In this document: positions 1-14,448 of the stretch, in pieces
How the letters are laid out: each line of letters begins with the position of its first letter
How positions within the stretch are numbered: position 1 is the first letter of the stretch
Source: Anopheles merus
Taxonomy: Eukaryota; Arthropoda; Insecta; Diptera; Culicidae
Direction: 5' to 3'
DNA length: 64,000 bases
Assembly: GCF_017562075.2 (NCBI RefSeq)
Contig: NC_054085.1
Location: forward strand, 39,396,539 to 39,460,538
Notes under the pieces: model-generated
Database searches by the model: none
Told to the model about the DNA's origin: nothing
The model's input: only the letters and a program-made list of their open reading frames with translations
Made by a program: the position numbers and the translations under genes

Positions 1-2130
1 GGATCCGTTTAAAATAAATGTTTAAGTTGAGCTTTCAGCATGGCTCTAATTTAAAATGAGAAAGCTACAAACACTTCTGAGCGGGACACACAATTTACTT
101 TAATCATTGACCGGACATCATTGTTGCGGAATGTGTCACATGTTGGAGCATTCCATAAATCACGATTCAACTATTAGCGGGCTCATGGCCAGCGAGTAGC
201 GAACAGGATGAAGGTGGGACCGCTTTCCGTGAACCAAAATAGTCGTATGTTTCATGCTAAATTGAATCATAAATCAACGCAACGACCCACCATCGTTGGT
301 GAGGTGTCTTTTTTTCTTGTTGTTCTCTCATTCTATGGAGTGCGTTCTGTGCGTTTGCCTGATACCGACACGATCGAGAAATGGTGCGAAAAAACACTCC
401 AACACTCCACCAGTGCTCGGTGCAGATCTGATCGTAATCGGTGAGCGCAACTTCTGTCCATAGTGTCATTCGAGATGGCTTCCAAATGTTTTACGTGCGC
501 GAACGTGAAGGTATATTGTAAGATCACGATCACTGTTGCTTAAGTCGATATGAATAACAGAAAACCGGGGACGGGCATTCGACAAGGCACGAAAAAACAA
601 ACCAGATAAATTGATTTATGTGTCGTGATAACCATCACCTTCTAGCGCTGCGTTCTCAGTTACCAGATTCATTCGTTGCATGATTCTGGGAGCGAGATGA
701 GTGTGCGTTACATTCGAGCATAAATCCATCGCCGCAAGTTGATTCATATTATTTTCAGTTTTTCGAAGAATTTCACAATCGTCATTTATCAGTTTCGATC
801 ACGAAAATCAAACCATTTCCATTGGTGAAAGGAATGTAATTTTGAACTAACAGATGAATTTTGGAGTGAATCTGTACAAATATTTAAAAGCCTTTTAAAG
901 CGGATTTTTTTAAAAACATTTTCAAAATGCTTGCTTTGTTCGACCGTCTTTTCAACCGAAAAAAATGTCATAAAGCTCGTCGCGCCATAAATAATGCTTC
1001 CATTTTAAGGTGAGCTTCTTTGTTGCTCGATGATGAAATCATGCTTGTGAAACCCTCCTCCACACGCAGTCCACGCAGCAATCTTTCACTCAATTATGCT
1101 AGAGCTTGGGATTTGTCTCGGGTTAACACTTTTACAACCAGGGCAATTTACTGCATTGACCATTTTGATTTCATTTTTTCACGACAGCTCCTATCCGCAT
1201 CCTTAGGCCCGATGTGTCTGCCAATGGTGTTGGCCGTCTCTAAAACAGGCACCGCATCCAGTAGAAACCAGTGCTGAGATAGCAAATTGATTTATACAAT
1301 TCTACCTGAGCCGCAGCGGTGGTGGTCGTTTGCTATATGACTTATTAGGACCATCAGGACCGGTTCGGTTCACTCCCCTCCTTGACCGTTAATGAGCGGC
1401 AGCGGTCCCGAAACGGGCGTCGCTGGCAACGGGTGATAAATCTAATACCACTGAAGGTGGAGCAGTGCTTAGTGATTTATACGCGTCGGATGATTAAAAT
1501 ATTTGGCGGAAATACATCAAATGCTTCAGCCGATGCCCGCGGCAGTGACTCATTGCGAATCGATCGAGACTGCTGACTCTGATGGGATAGTAGTGCAATA
1601 ATTCAGTTCTGTGCTAAGCGCTGCTTTCATGTTCGAACTGAAAGTGCTTGGCAGCAATTACAATTATGTACAATCATTGCACAAGCAAGCAATTATAGTG
1701 TTGTTGATGAATTTATTTTCATACAAAGAAAAGTCAGCCGTGGCGCACGGTGCCCGAAGGGTAGTATCGGATGAGGTGATGGTTTTCAGTTTGATGAATT
1801 GAGCAGCATCAAAAAGGTTTGATTTAATTTTTGGAAGATTGTGTAAGGCGTGTTACACCGCTTGAATTCACCTGAAGGGTGCATCATTTCACCGAACTTT
1901 TCGGTCCAGCCCCTCATCCATTCTAACTCTTCCTCTATCCTAACAACAGGCGCGAGGGTGCCGCAGGCGTTTGCGTGCGGAGTATTGTTGGAAAGTCTGC
2001 TGTGGAAACCCTATAATTTCAGTTGACAGTTTAAGGAGAGAACAAGCGGCACATCAAAAGTAGTCGCTCAACCGGGACTAGCGTTTCCTGCCCTACTGCG
2101 TCATCTGTTATTCGTTTCTGTGACCTTCGG

Positions 2131-2150
2131 CAGCAGCAGCAGCAGCAGCA
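2131..2150. repeat. (CAG)6-7 triplet run
   Basis: About 20 bp of tandem CAG. Such runs often mark Gln-rich coding exons in insects, but no long reading frame surrounds it. Confidence 0.
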
Positions 2151-4103
2151 TCCAACCCTCTCCGGGTATAGTGGGAACAATTATCGTGATTATTTTTAGA
2201 TCGTTCCGAGTGAATTGTCGAACAGTTTCGATGATCCTTGATCCCTTTTTGAACCGGGTGTTTCAACAGATTGTCAAAGCAAAATCCCTTACGTGTGCAT
2301 TGTTGATACTCAACCCAGGTCCGCCAACATACGCTCCAGTTGATCAGTTGTACCCGATAGGTGTTTGGCCCTTTCGTGTTCTGTTTCTTTCATTTGAAGT
2401 GCCACGATGCATGCACGCATTTTCAACAATAGTTTGGGTCGATAATTTTTAATTGTATTCTGCTCAAACCTTTTCACTGTGCTGCACCAACATGCCTACA
2501 TGGTTTCTATAGATCGTTGCATTATTTAAGATAGCACGAGTAGCACTTTATGCAGGTCAGAAAGGGACATACCGCATACCAACCGTGTGACCCGTGAGCT
2601 AATCAACTCGCACGTACCCTACAATCAGCCGAGGTACGGGTGTGCTAATAGTACTCAACATTGATTTGTCTCTATTTCCTAGTAACTGGCTGAAGGCAGA
2701 GATAGCTACAGCCCGTAGCAATATAGGAACCTACTGCGCCTTAAGGAAGATATCATGGCATGGTTTCAGTTCATTCTATCGTCATTAGAAATCGATGCCC
2801 TCTTTTGCAACAATGCGCATGCGTGTGGTGATTTATGACCTCCCGAAACATTTGGCCAACATCCATCGGACATGTTGGGCGCTGGGACGCATGTGCCCAA
2901 CGGGCCGTCGTGTCGTGCACAGTGGGAGACAATCGAAGCACCATTGAAAGGCCCTACCAGATAAGGGTGTGTAGAAGAAGCTGTTCAAACCCCTCCAAAT
3001 GATTGCTGTGTTGTGTTGGGCTTTTGTTTGCCCAATACAAGCGCATGCGACGCTCAAAGGACTTTCAGGTAAGTCTGTCTAGTGCCGTCGCCTTTGAGTT
3101 TCGATTGAAAAATGTCGCTCCGTGCTATCCTTCCAGCTAGATCCCTTCAAAAGCTGTTGTGTAATTTTTCATGCGGAAAAAGGGACAATTATTTCGTTGA
3201 CATTTTCTTCAACCTCAATCCGATCCCAAGCGCCCGTGTACAGCAGAAACCGTTTAGAAGAAAGCAGACGCACCCATCCCCTGAGGACATTCTTTGAATG
3301 TTTTATTATCGTCTTTCTTTTTAATGGTTAATCCAATTCTGGTCTTCCTCCATCTACGATAGCGCGCTTGACAATACAAAGCATTTCATGTTGTGAGCTT
3401 AGCCTTCAATATTGAACATATTTTTACTGAGACATGGCGTGGCATGGCTTTCTTTATTTCAACTCTTTCTTTCGTTTTTTTGCATTTGGTAGAATATCGT
3501 AAGACTCAAAATAGAACAGCCTATTTCAGAAACAATGCAAGGGTCGACCATAATTTTTTCCCCATAGTTACTTCTCTGTTTGGTTCTGCTTGAAAGGCTA
3601 ACAGAAGAAAGCAAGTTATATATTCACCCCAATAATAGTTTCCAATTGAACTGCTGCGTCTGACCACAGCTACAAACATCAAACAGTAATCGAAATGTGC
3701 TAGGGTCACGGCTCAGATGGTTGAACGTATCAGTGGAATTCCGAATGTGTGTACCAAAGGCCAGTACGAACGCAGCGAACAGTAACACACATCCATATCG
3801 GGAGAAAAAGAATCCGGGGAAAAACTTCCGGCAAAGGAAACGTAAAAGTGTGGGAAAACGTCCTGAAAACGGAAATCAGTGGCCATGATTTTCCACACCC
3901 ATCGAATTGGCTGCACCATAAATAAAGAAGCATTATGAAATTGTACCGAAACGGATGTGAATGAAGACTATTCAGGACTTCTTTTGCCAGTGTTTGGCAT
4001 TAGATCGGCCTTGCTTGATCCGCCTGATACACACGACCACCAGTAAATACACATACACACGCGCATACACTTACATGCGGAAACTTTGGAAACTGTGTCG
4101 AGT

Positions 4104-4106
<3 letters not shown>

Positions 4107-4160
<54 letters not shown>
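4107..4160. repeat. (GA)27 microsatellite
   Basis: An uninterrupted AG dinucleotide run of 54 bp. It could also bind GAGA-factor-type proteins, but length polymorphism is the surer expectation. Confidence 0.
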
Positions 4161-4162
<2 letters not shown>

Positions 4163-5944
4163 GAGACGAGACCCGGCGTTTAGCGGAGGCAGAATGTGCG
4201 AAAAATGAATCTTTTATGTGCGAAGAAACCATGTACGAACATTGCCCCAGACTCACTTGTTAGTTTCTATCGATTTCCTGCAAGAATTTATTTTTCTACG
4301 CAATGGCACGAGCGTCCACCAGGGGGGAAGTGCACCAGGCGGAAAGTACCGGAAGAAACCGGAGAAAATAAGACTGCTACTCGGGGGATAGCCCGCCACC
4401 CTTGGAATATCCTTAACATTAGTGGCATTGTTGGATGGGACGCAGCACAACAGAGGATTCGAGCAACTTCCGCTAAACCCATTTCTTTCGTATCGGAAGT
4501 TAGGGTCATCATTCGAACGGACGGTGGAAAAGCCGTTGGGAGTCATGACTCGTTGGTATTTTCTACGCCCCAAGTTCCAAAGGACCACCAACCAAGGCCG
4601 GGGCGATAGGGGTACGAGTTCGGATAGTTATTTGATAGTTTCCGGCCGTATGGCCCAAGGTATGGAGGTACCCTTTCGTCAACGAGCAAACGTTCTCGCA
4701 GGTTGCGTCGCTTTAAAAGAAGTTAATGTGTTGGAATTCCGAAGTCGATGTAAACCTTAATCGACTAGAAGTCAGTGTAAAAGACCCACGTCCAGACGTG
4801 TCGAGTACTGGCGAAGGGGAGGGCAAGAGCCTTCCGTACATACAGGCCTGCCCAAAAACCCGACGGATTGCAACGAAGGAGGCTTTCGGAACGGACAATA
4901 CCAACATGTGTAATCCTTCCGTAAGCATGATTGATGACGATCCACTTCCTTAACCTGTTTCAATCGTGTCGCCTCCGTGTCGTAACTTGAAGGCCGTGAG
5001 AAAGAGACAGAGAGAATGAGAAGAGCCTTTCCCGAGAACTAGACATTAATGTCGTTCTAGTGCTCTATCATTGCTTCTTTCACCCCTGTCTACGCCGGGG
5101 CAGCAAGGCGTGAAGTCTGTCTAATTCTCTGTCATTAACCACCGAGCCGGGCCGAAGCCATTTCTTAATATCGTCTTAACTCTTTGCAGCGAATTAATAA
5201 CCCGAAATTAAAATGATATTATTTCACACCGCGGCACTGTATCGTGTGCTCATGGGATGGCCTCATTCGTCGAATATGCCTGTGGGCCATCGTGTCGGAT
5301 GAACAGTGCACGTAATGAATGTGTTTACAATTCATTACGATCAACAAACATTTCATAACGAAGCTTTAAGCCGTACGGCGATGGCAATTGTTCACAATTT
5401 TACAAACCATTGATTAAAACTCCATTTCTGTGGTTTGGTAAAATCATGCTGAACATTCAGCATCGAGCAGCGCACTCACAGAAATGCATCATGATCACTT
5501 CGAGCATTAATTTGAATACTCAGCTAGGAAATTTGCTTCGCAGTTGCTCGATTAATACGCTTCAGCACTGCACAGAGTGTTGTTTAGTCAAAAGCCGGCG
5601 TTATTCAGGTCATGGAATCCCCTCGGATTAGGGAGCTGTCGATTAACTTTAAAATCTCATTGTACAATAATGTCGGGTCGATTGTTCATAATTCGTGGGC
5701 CGAGGTACGAGTTCGAAGTGGCCTGTCCTGTCGCATAATTCGGCAGCTTTCCGTTTCAATCGGCTGACAATTGTTGTTATACGATAATCGCCTGCCCGCA
5801 TTGGTTAGCGCTGGGCAGGGTTAATCCAATGAGAGTTTATGTTTATGTGGCAGAAATGTTTATCAATTAAAATTTCATTGCTATTTAGGCCAATTAGTAT
5901 GAGACATATTTCATTCGGACGCTAAGCTTGTTAGTAATAAATAG

Positions 5945-6089
5945 TGGGGCGGTTCCGTGGTACAGTCGTCAACTCGAACGACTGAATAACATACCCATCA
6001 TGGGTTCAAGCCAGAAATGGACAGTCCCCCCGTTGCAAGGATTGACTATCCGGCTGCGTGGAAATGAAGTAATATGTCTCGAAAGTCTG
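5945..6089 (+). mobile_element. tRNA-derived SINE, SINE200-like, diverged copy
   Basis: It has a polymerase III split promoter: box A-like TGGTACAGTCG (5958-5968) and box B-like GGTTCAAGCC (6003-6012), about 45 bases apart. The box B lacks the final C of the full consensus. The order of words (GGGGCGGTTCCGTGG, then GTCGTCAACTCG, then ATGGGTTCAAGCC, then GACTATCC) agrees with my memory of the An. gambiae SINE200 family. The 3' part beyond about 6089 no longer resembles the family and fades into AT-rich DNA, so the copy is truncated or decayed. It encodes no protein. Confidence 0.
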
Positions 6090-9000
6090 ATGAAATATGA
6101 TAGTATTTTAAATATTTCGGAATGTCATGTGATTCTCTGGCGAGGGATAAAACTAATCGATCAATGAAATCCCCTTCCTTGTACCTATTTCTCTACTAAT
6201 AGGGTAAAACGTAAAACTCTTCTCAAGGCACCATACCTTTTGGTTACGTGTAAACAAGAAAGGTCAATGAAAAACATACATTTTTGAGCATTTTATACAA
6301 AGCTCTATTATGTTTTGTGTTATAGTATTGGTTTGTAACACAAGCATTAGCTCCAGATAAGAACACACAGCTATAACAAGCATATGCGTGTGCCTGTCTG
6401 TGCCTGCGTAAAAGTTTAAACGATATCGAGAACTGCTCTCTTTTTGCAGCAAGATGTTTTCAACCGATTACTGATGATCAGAAGTGTCTGCCTACATATG
6501 AGGTCCTACGATGAGGTGCTTTGCATCGGACGATTCAATTTCAATCTAACAAGGATTCAATTTAATTTGCAGCTAGTTGCAATACGCTCTCAAGCCGTTC
6601 TGTTTTTCTTACAGCTCAGCTAACAGGAAAGGATAAGAGTAATCGATAACGAGTGTTCTTTAAGGTACGGACGATCAATGGGAGAATTCTCTTTCTCGTA
6701 ATGAAAAAGTGGTTGCCGGATGGAATGAAGAGAACTGTTCATTTTAGAGGTGGGTTTGATTGAAAACGGGCTCATCGACCGATGGGTTGTGATATGATAA
6801 TCTAGCAGCTCTAGAATTGGCAAATTTCTACCAATTTACATTGCTCAATGAGTCGATGGTCGTACAACTTGCGTCCGCATAATCACGAGCGGAGGGAGAA
6901 GGCTTCGCTTTCGAGCACATGCCTAGCGATTTATGTGCTCCAAGGCATAAGTTGGCAATAAAAATTGCGGTAATAGGCATATTTTCCATACAAATGGGAT
7001 ATGGGTATCATTATGTCTCCTAGCTACCAACTAACAAGCGTAGGTTCAATGAAATGACAAAAAAAAGATACGGATGAAATGATTTGGGAGATGGGCTTGT
7101 GTAAAGTTTTTTGGCATATTAGCTATGTTTGCCATAACCAATGGTGGAATGGTTTAAAATTTGGTCGCAAACTTGGAGACCTAATTTGAGTTCCGCTAGG
7201 CTGGCTGGCTCCAACCGGATGGCCTCCCGTATTGCCGATAGTCGATGTTGTATAGGAAAAACATTTACCAGGAAAACTGCAGCCTCACTACAGATTGATG
7301 CCCATGTTTGCCATTTTAAAACACGGCCAATGCTTCTGCTCAAAATATCCACCAATGTTGGCTTCGAAAAGACGGTGTCGCAACCAGTCTCAAAAGATAA
7401 ACAGCGAGCCTTTATCCTTTGTTCCTTTTTTTTTGTTCGTCTCGTGCCGTTACGCTCCGCCTCGTAGCTCTGGAAATGAGAAAATCAGTCGTTTGTTTAG
7501 GTGATATGGCACAATCTGTTGTCTCTGGCAGTGGCGCAAACGGTTCTCTCCAACCAGCCAATCGAGCCTTGAACCGGAACCGGAAAGCAAAACACCAACA
7601 CCGCACACCGCAGCAAGCGGCGGAAAAGCGCTTCGGGGAAAAATCCTGCCCAACATTGGAGAGAAAAGTTTTCATGTTCCGCTGTCAGGTATGTTGTTGT
7701 TTCGGCGATTGGTAGTCGGAATCAAAATGTCGGAAAGCAGGGCAGAAACACATTAAATACCATAAACACGGTCGTTTCTTTTCCACTCAATTTAGTCTGT
7801 AACCTTATACCGCACCGTCGCCAGTCAGCCTGCCTCGCAGCGCCAGCGAACCATGCAAACCTAGCGAACCAAGCACCCGGCAGTACTTAGAACGACCGAC
7901 TGCTTTTCTCCCCCAATTCATCGTTACGTCGGGACGGCTCAAACCGGTGGCAATCACACACCGTACCAAGGAATTGGGTAGATCGTGTACCGTTGGCAGT
8001 ATTGAGGTAAAGTCGACACGAAGTCCTTCAAATCACTGGCGGAATTTATTGACGAACGGACCGCAGTACAGATGATGGGTAATGGCGGGATCCGCTTTTC
8101 CATGTCAGTGCAAATTGACACAGTTACGAGTGGGGTAGGTTGAAATTAGGTCATATGATTCGTTGCGTGTATTAAACATATGACAAATGGGTGTATCTGC
8201 GTGACATAGGTTGATGAGGCTTTATAAATTGGCTATGATTTAGCGTAGAATATTGACGTTTTTCCATCGTCACGTGTCACCGAACATTGGGAATAATTTT
8301 AGTAAGCATTCTATTGGATAAGATTATTTTGAATGTCAAACCATGCCTCGTGCATAAAGAGAACCAGCTTGCTGGGCACACGATTCTAAATAGGGTAATC
8401 GTTGTCGCACCACACTAGCCGCACACACTTTCCAAAACCATATTGAGGAAACATAAAAAAGCCAGCGCTTTCGCTTAAAAATAGCTTCCCACCCATCATC
8501 GGTCCGGTGCTGATGCTGGCACAGCTTTGCCATCACATAATTGGTCAGCCTTTACAATCCATCGAGGAGGGCTTTTTTCCGGTTCATTCCGGTACGCGGT
8601 CCGGGGGCAATACCGCCACCACCGTTCCGAAATTTCCGCCGAGCGCCATTGTCGTCACGCGGAGATAGAAATGTCGAAAGCCATAAATCGATTTATTATT
8701 TATGACCATCGAGACATCAAGCCGGTTTGGTCCGCCGGTTCATTTCCCGAATGACCGTTGATGGTTCAAAGCCACGGGTCGGACAAAGCCACGATAGGCG
8801 AGGTTCAGCCAGCGGTCCATTTGGCATCCGACCCCGCGGCCATCCCCGTGACCGCGCATGCCAACGCTCCGATGGGCTGGAAGATTATCTCGGCTGCGAG
8901 TTGTTATCGGATGTTCGTTCTGGTCTTGCAACTGTCCAATTTCAGCCAGCGTTATCCTGCAGGTTTTCATTTTATCCTCCCAGCACAACGCTACCCTTTG

Positions 9001-10993
9001 GTCCATCCAGGTCTGCCCACTCCCGGGCCACCCCGGACGCACGGTACAGATTATAAATGGGTTTTCGGGTGCGTGATCGGTGTTTTATGGGTGATATATG
9101 AACCGCCGAAACGGACACCGAGTGTCTCCGCCGTATTGTGGTCGGGCGTGTCGGCCGATCTTGGATTTCGTTCCCTGTGTGCACACACACACACCCACTC
9201 ACTCACATACTCCCTCACCGTTTGTCAATCCAGCGTGCCGGAGGACGAGGAGTTTTTGGTGATTTTTAATCATTACTCTTCATCAGCGTACCTCATTGAA
9301 AGTGATTCGCGCCATTCGGTTGGGATTGTGGATCCAGGGAGTTATCTCCCGGGCTTCCCCGGGCTTTGGTGCTGCTTCTACTGCTGCTGTTGTTGCCGTG
9401 GATGCCTGCCACAGGCAGCCGTGTGCTCCATCTTTCCGTCCGTTTGTTTTGGGTGCCGTTTGCGTCAAGCTGAACACTTTTGCCGGCCCGGCACCCGATC
9501 GCTTTGCTTGTTTCCTCCCCACCTTTTTTTCTTCTTTCAACCCAGAAAACCGCAAGAAATGACGATACCCACAAGATGCCTAGATTCCCAGCGGACAAAT
9601 TTCCAAAGCGTACGCGCGCGCCGAGTTTGAAAGTGTCAGACCAAGACGATGCCGAGCGGGAAAAAGATTGATTGGATGTTATTGAGCTTGCGGACGATTT
9701 TCGGTGGTTGAGCACTGTTTTGTGCTTGGGTGCTTCTTTGAAAATTAGTATGTTTACCAATCAATCATTCTAAGCCGCCTCCTATATTCTCCTTTTTTGT
9801 CACTTTTGGCAGCATGTTTCCCTTTTGCGGGAAGGTTTCCGTGCGCTTATGCCTTGTTTGGACGATGCTCTCGAACGCACACACACACACACACTCACAC
9901 AAACACAAACACATACACTTTGTAGATATCCCCTCCCAACGCATCCGGAATTTAAAGTACTCCACCATACGATCCCAACCACAGGCACGAGTTTCACCAG
10001 ACACCTTTCGGTGGTATGTGCGGGGGGAACTGTTTGAATAGGGTTTGGACGTTTGCTAGCCATTCACAAACAGTCGTAGGTGCGCTTTACTTTAGTTTAA
10101 AATATTACATTTCGGTTGCCCACAAAGTGGCACCGCTGTCAATATGCTCTGCGGCCGGAACACCGCATGCCAATTATCGAATAATACAACATTGTTCTAT
10201 TACGGCGCTGTAGTTAATTACGCTGTAAAAAGTTAATTACACAAATACCTTCCCTAGGCAAAAACGGGCATTAGCTCATTAAGTTACCGTCGCCGCATCG
10301 TAGCAGCGAATGCGTTTGTATAATTTCACTTTTAATTTTATCGTTCTATTATCGTTCGGTACAGCAAAAAACGAAACGCAGTCCACAGTTCATTGCGATT
10401 CCAACATTTGCGTGATATTCAAATTCACCTGTCACTGCTGGAAAATGGTGTAGAGATTGTAGTTGGAAAATAGAGGCAATGAAAAAAAAAAAAGAACTAA
10501 CTGCGCCTTTGTGCCGTCCTCTAAGCGAGCGATTTATTGATTCCAACCAATAATGGAATAGATATTGCATCCCAGCCCGTGCTTACTATTGTGATTGCAT
10601 GACCGAGTGTAGAGTGTCGTTGTGTTTCGTGGGTCACAAAAGGGGGTATATTGTGGGAGGAAAAATGGATGCAACCAGGTATCGAAATTAATCTTCTCCC
10701 ATGTGGTGCAATTTCATATCATTGCACGAGAATCATTGGTACTACCACCCCGATGCTTTCGCCGATCGAAGCCAATCCCGTGAGCCCATCCTTGCGGGCG
10801 AAGGGGGCAGAGCTGGAGCTAGAAAAGTGTGGTTAGGATATTATTTATAAGCTGATGTAGCAGTTTCCACAGCGTAATGCTGCACCTGACCGAGCACACA
10901 TTGGGTGGAATAATATGGAACCGTACGCCGTCGGTTCGGTTCGGTAGAGCTCATACAGAAACAATCATCTATCTCCAATTCGATGGTCGGATG

Positions 10994-10994
<1 letters not shown>

Positions 10995-11035
<41 letters not shown>
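10995..11035. repeat. (TG)20 microsatellite
   Basis: A pure 41-bp TG run in non-coding DNA. Confidence 0.
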
Positions 11036-11038
<3 letters not shown>

Positions 11039-13398
11039 ATGAGAATTGGGGGCAAAATTAATATTACCTACTCAGATATGCGTTCCATTCTGCACCATCC
11101 GTTCCATCGGATCGTGCTGCCGGGCTAGATTTGGTTTGGCTACGTCTGGCTAGCAGCCTCGCAGCGAGCGACCAAGTTGAAAGCCCTCCGAGATACCGAG
11201 GCAGCGCAGCGTTAATAATCATGCTCCAACCTTTCCACCCCCCTTGGTAGCAGCGATGTAAAGCTGCCAACTAAAGGATATTCGGAACAGTTAAACCGTT
11301 GTCAGCTGTTGTGTAGCCGAAAAGGTCGAAAACTCAATCTGTATCCTTTTGTGTGATGCATCAATTTAACCGCGCTTCGAAAATAAAAGAGGCTTACCAT
11401 CGCATTTGTCATCATTTGTCTCGATTAGAGTCCGAATTCGCATTGATTTTCCAATAGTGTCCCCGTTTAGTCCGCCCCGGACACGGACTTCATCAACGGG
11501 GGTCGTGTAGAGTTGTTTGTGTTAGAGTTGAGCTCTCCGGACGAAGGCGATTATCTGTCTTCATCCTCAAAACAAACAAGTTTTTCCTTTCTACTGCATT
11601 ACACCCTTCAACCGAGTGATGTCGTTCGTTTGTGTGTCGCTTTACCCCTGCGCCGCACGTCCCTGGAACAGTCCCGTCGCGTTGATCACGCGTTGTCATA
11701 TGGTCCGATTCCAAATCATTAGAGCCAAATCGGAGAAAAGTAGAGCACTGTGCACTGTGCCATTTCCCCATCGGATGCGTGTCTGCGAGTATGGCTTTGC
11801 CCTTGCTGAATGCATCGCTTTGCCAACAATTGCACATCGGAGGACGGAGGTCGGTTCGGGTTGGTCTAATCACATTAAACACTTTCACATCTTTTCCAAA
11901 TGGCAACGGCGCTCGGTCGCCCGCCGCTCCGGGTTCCAGTGTCGAACCACTCAGCTGAGACTCGATGAGGTTGTGGTCACATTTTTGCTCCGGTTGCTCA
12001 CCGAATCAAATTACAGCTTCCCTCTTTAATCATCTTCCGGTGCCCGCCGTGTGGCAACCTGCGCTCGAGAGTGCTCGTCCCTTTTTCGGTGCCCAAGGGG
12101 AAGCCGTGTGTCGACTGCCGGAGCCAAACACGCCCAACGTATCTATCATACAGATGTTTTCAATTACATATTCTCTCACCGATCGATAGCCAGGCCGAAC
12201 GGGGTGCACCAGCCCCCGACCATGGCAAAAGGGATGAACGCCGGGTAACATCGGCGTTGCCGAGCGGCTCAAGAGATCCTTGTAAAGGTGCACAGTCAAG
12301 CTTTGCACTGCAGGACGCAAGTGGCAACAGGGCAGCGGGAAAGCGAAAGGCCCCGCAGGGATACAAGCGAGTGGCAGTTGCGTGGGTTAGAGAAAGAAAT
12401 GAGCGTTAGAAAGTTCGATACTGGGGCAAGGTTATGTGGAAGTCATGCCGTTTTCTCACCTTCACGCCCCGAAGCGTACAGCGATTGACTTGTTTCTCGA
12501 GAGGATGGATGATATGGTAGCTGTATAGCCTTGTGCCACAGATGCTTGTGCTCGTAGAAGCCGGTGGGAAGTGGTCTAACAAAAGAAAATTCAATATCTA
12601 GGCCTTAAAGTGTGAGCTAAGCCTTCTTGAATAGCGTTCAATCATTTCTATGTTAGACAAAGACAAAGAAGTAAGACTTTCTTTTTTTCAGAAAATGTGC
12701 ATTATTTCAAGTTTATCTATCAGAATCAGACACTTTACTGAGGTGACGTTACGGCACGGAAGTACAGCTCCTCTCTATATTGTCTCAGCAAACAGTCAAA
12801 AAAGCAGTTGCTCTTCCAGAAGCCTCCAGCAGCAGCACGACAGCACCATTTGACTCCGAGAAACTTGGTAGCAGCGTGTGTGTGTGTTTGTTGAAGCCTT
12901 CATTTGTTTTATAACCCCTTGCCCGGGAAACGCTCGTCGTTAGCCATCGATACCCTCATCGTGCAGTCCCAGCCCAGCTGGCACTCGGACTCGGAGTTCC
13001 TGTGGACATAGTATTAATTTCCATCGATGCAATGCGTATGCAAACGCACAAATTAAACACTCCATTCACGTACGTCGAGCCTGTTTACTGATACGGGCCC
13101 GGCCGGACGGGCCGAAACGTGTGTGCAAGTAGAAGGCAACGATACTGATGGTGGTAGACTAAACCGAAACGAATGGAAGAAATCTCAATGTAAACGCATC
13201 GCATGTGGTCGGTTTACGTGCACTCCAGTACGTGGGCCTCCGCATGGGAAACACGCTGCACGCTTCGCTTTCATGCCGGTAGTTTGCATGCGCTCAAGTT
13301 GACGGGTTGAAGTACAATTTGTTGTAAAGTGAACATTATGTTCCAATAACCAACCCTTCATTTGTCACCGGGGGTTTCGCTTGACTGCGCACCATGTG

Positions 13399-13431
13399 CA
13401 CCACCACCACCACCACCATCACCGCCATCAT
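13399..13431. repeat. CAC/CAT triplet-rich run
   Basis: Tandem CAC units grading into CATCACCGC. No supporting frame. Confidence 0.
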
Positions 13432-14318
13432 TATGCGCTGGGCAAAGTGCAATGGCCATTGCATTTGAATATTCTTCGGTAGAGTAAGCGTTTTCGATGC
13501 GTAAAAGTACTGCAAAGCTCCCTTGCCCCGGGAATCTTAATTAGAAATGGGAAATGTTAAACAATTTTGATGCCGATGTCGAAATTATTGATGCAGGGCG
13601 TAGTAAATAACGATAGCTGCGGGAGAATTTTGGGGAAAATCGTCGCAAAGTATGCATCACCGGGCTGGCGAAAACTCGAAACACTACGCCTCACCGGACT
13701 CGGGCTAACAATAGCGACGTGCATATTTCAATACCATCACGACACTGTTTAATACACCACGATTGCAATATTCCACTATCAGGCGCAATATCGTGAAATC
13801 GCTTAATTAATGAAACACCGTATCATCGTACGCAATGGGTTATTGGGTGCCGGCTGCCCATTTCTGCAATCGGCCGTGTTGAACCTAGATTTTCCAGCTG
13901 GTAATCATTGCATGCACACTGAATAATCGATACCCCTTCCCGATGGCCAATGGCGAAATGGGTGGCCACACTTTCAATTTGTGCTAAATCGATGGATTTA
14001 TACGCCGGAAAGAGCGGCTTTGCCGCGTGCACGCACGGTAAGTACTGTGAATGGGTGGGGAGTGCTGCGCGCTTTACTGCGCCCCGAAATTGGAATGTGC
14101 TTCAAAATGAAAATCCAGTTGTTGAATACACTGGCGTGTTCGATTGGTGTCCTGTTTTTTTTTTGGTTTTTTTGCTGCTTGCTACGGCCCTTTCTCCATA
14201 TTGCTCAGCACTGGTGCCCATCTTCAATGCTGATTATCTGCGATACAATCAACGAAATCCGATCGAGTTGATATATTTCGCGCATGTTAAATGGCAAATT
14301 AATTAATATGCAATAAAT

Positions 14319-14337
14319 TCATCATCATCATCATCAT
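14319..14337. repeat. (TCA)6 triplet run
   Basis: Six tandem TCA units in AT-rich DNA. Confidence 0.
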
Positions 14338-14422
14338 TCGCAACAGTGGCCGTTTTGGAGGCCAAATGTTGTTCGGGATTGGCTTGGAGTATTCTCCGAA
14401 GTACTATTGAAATTTTCATTTG

Positions 14423-14448
14423 CACACACACACACACACACACACACA
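14423..14448. repeat. (CA)13 microsatellite
   Basis: A pure 26-bp CA run followed by a degenerate CACTCACACA tail. Confidence 0.

Larger units (their letters stand above)
1..5944. other. Non-coding flank, no gene recognised
   Basis: Only short open frames without recognisable domains. It contains a CAG run (2131-2150) and a long GA run (4107-4160), AT-rich stretches and otherwise unique-looking sequence. No tRNA or rRNA was seen on either strand. Confidence 0.

Noticed and set aside
5945..6089. Functional tRNA gene
   Set aside because: It has A and B boxes but no acceptor stem, no proper anticodon arm and a defective box B end. A tRNA-derived SINE explains it better.
8758..9630. 290-codon plus-strand open frame
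   Set aside because: Composition is irregular, with Cys and Phe runs and a CA-repeat segment. Several overlapping frames on both strands are also open. No recognisable domain.
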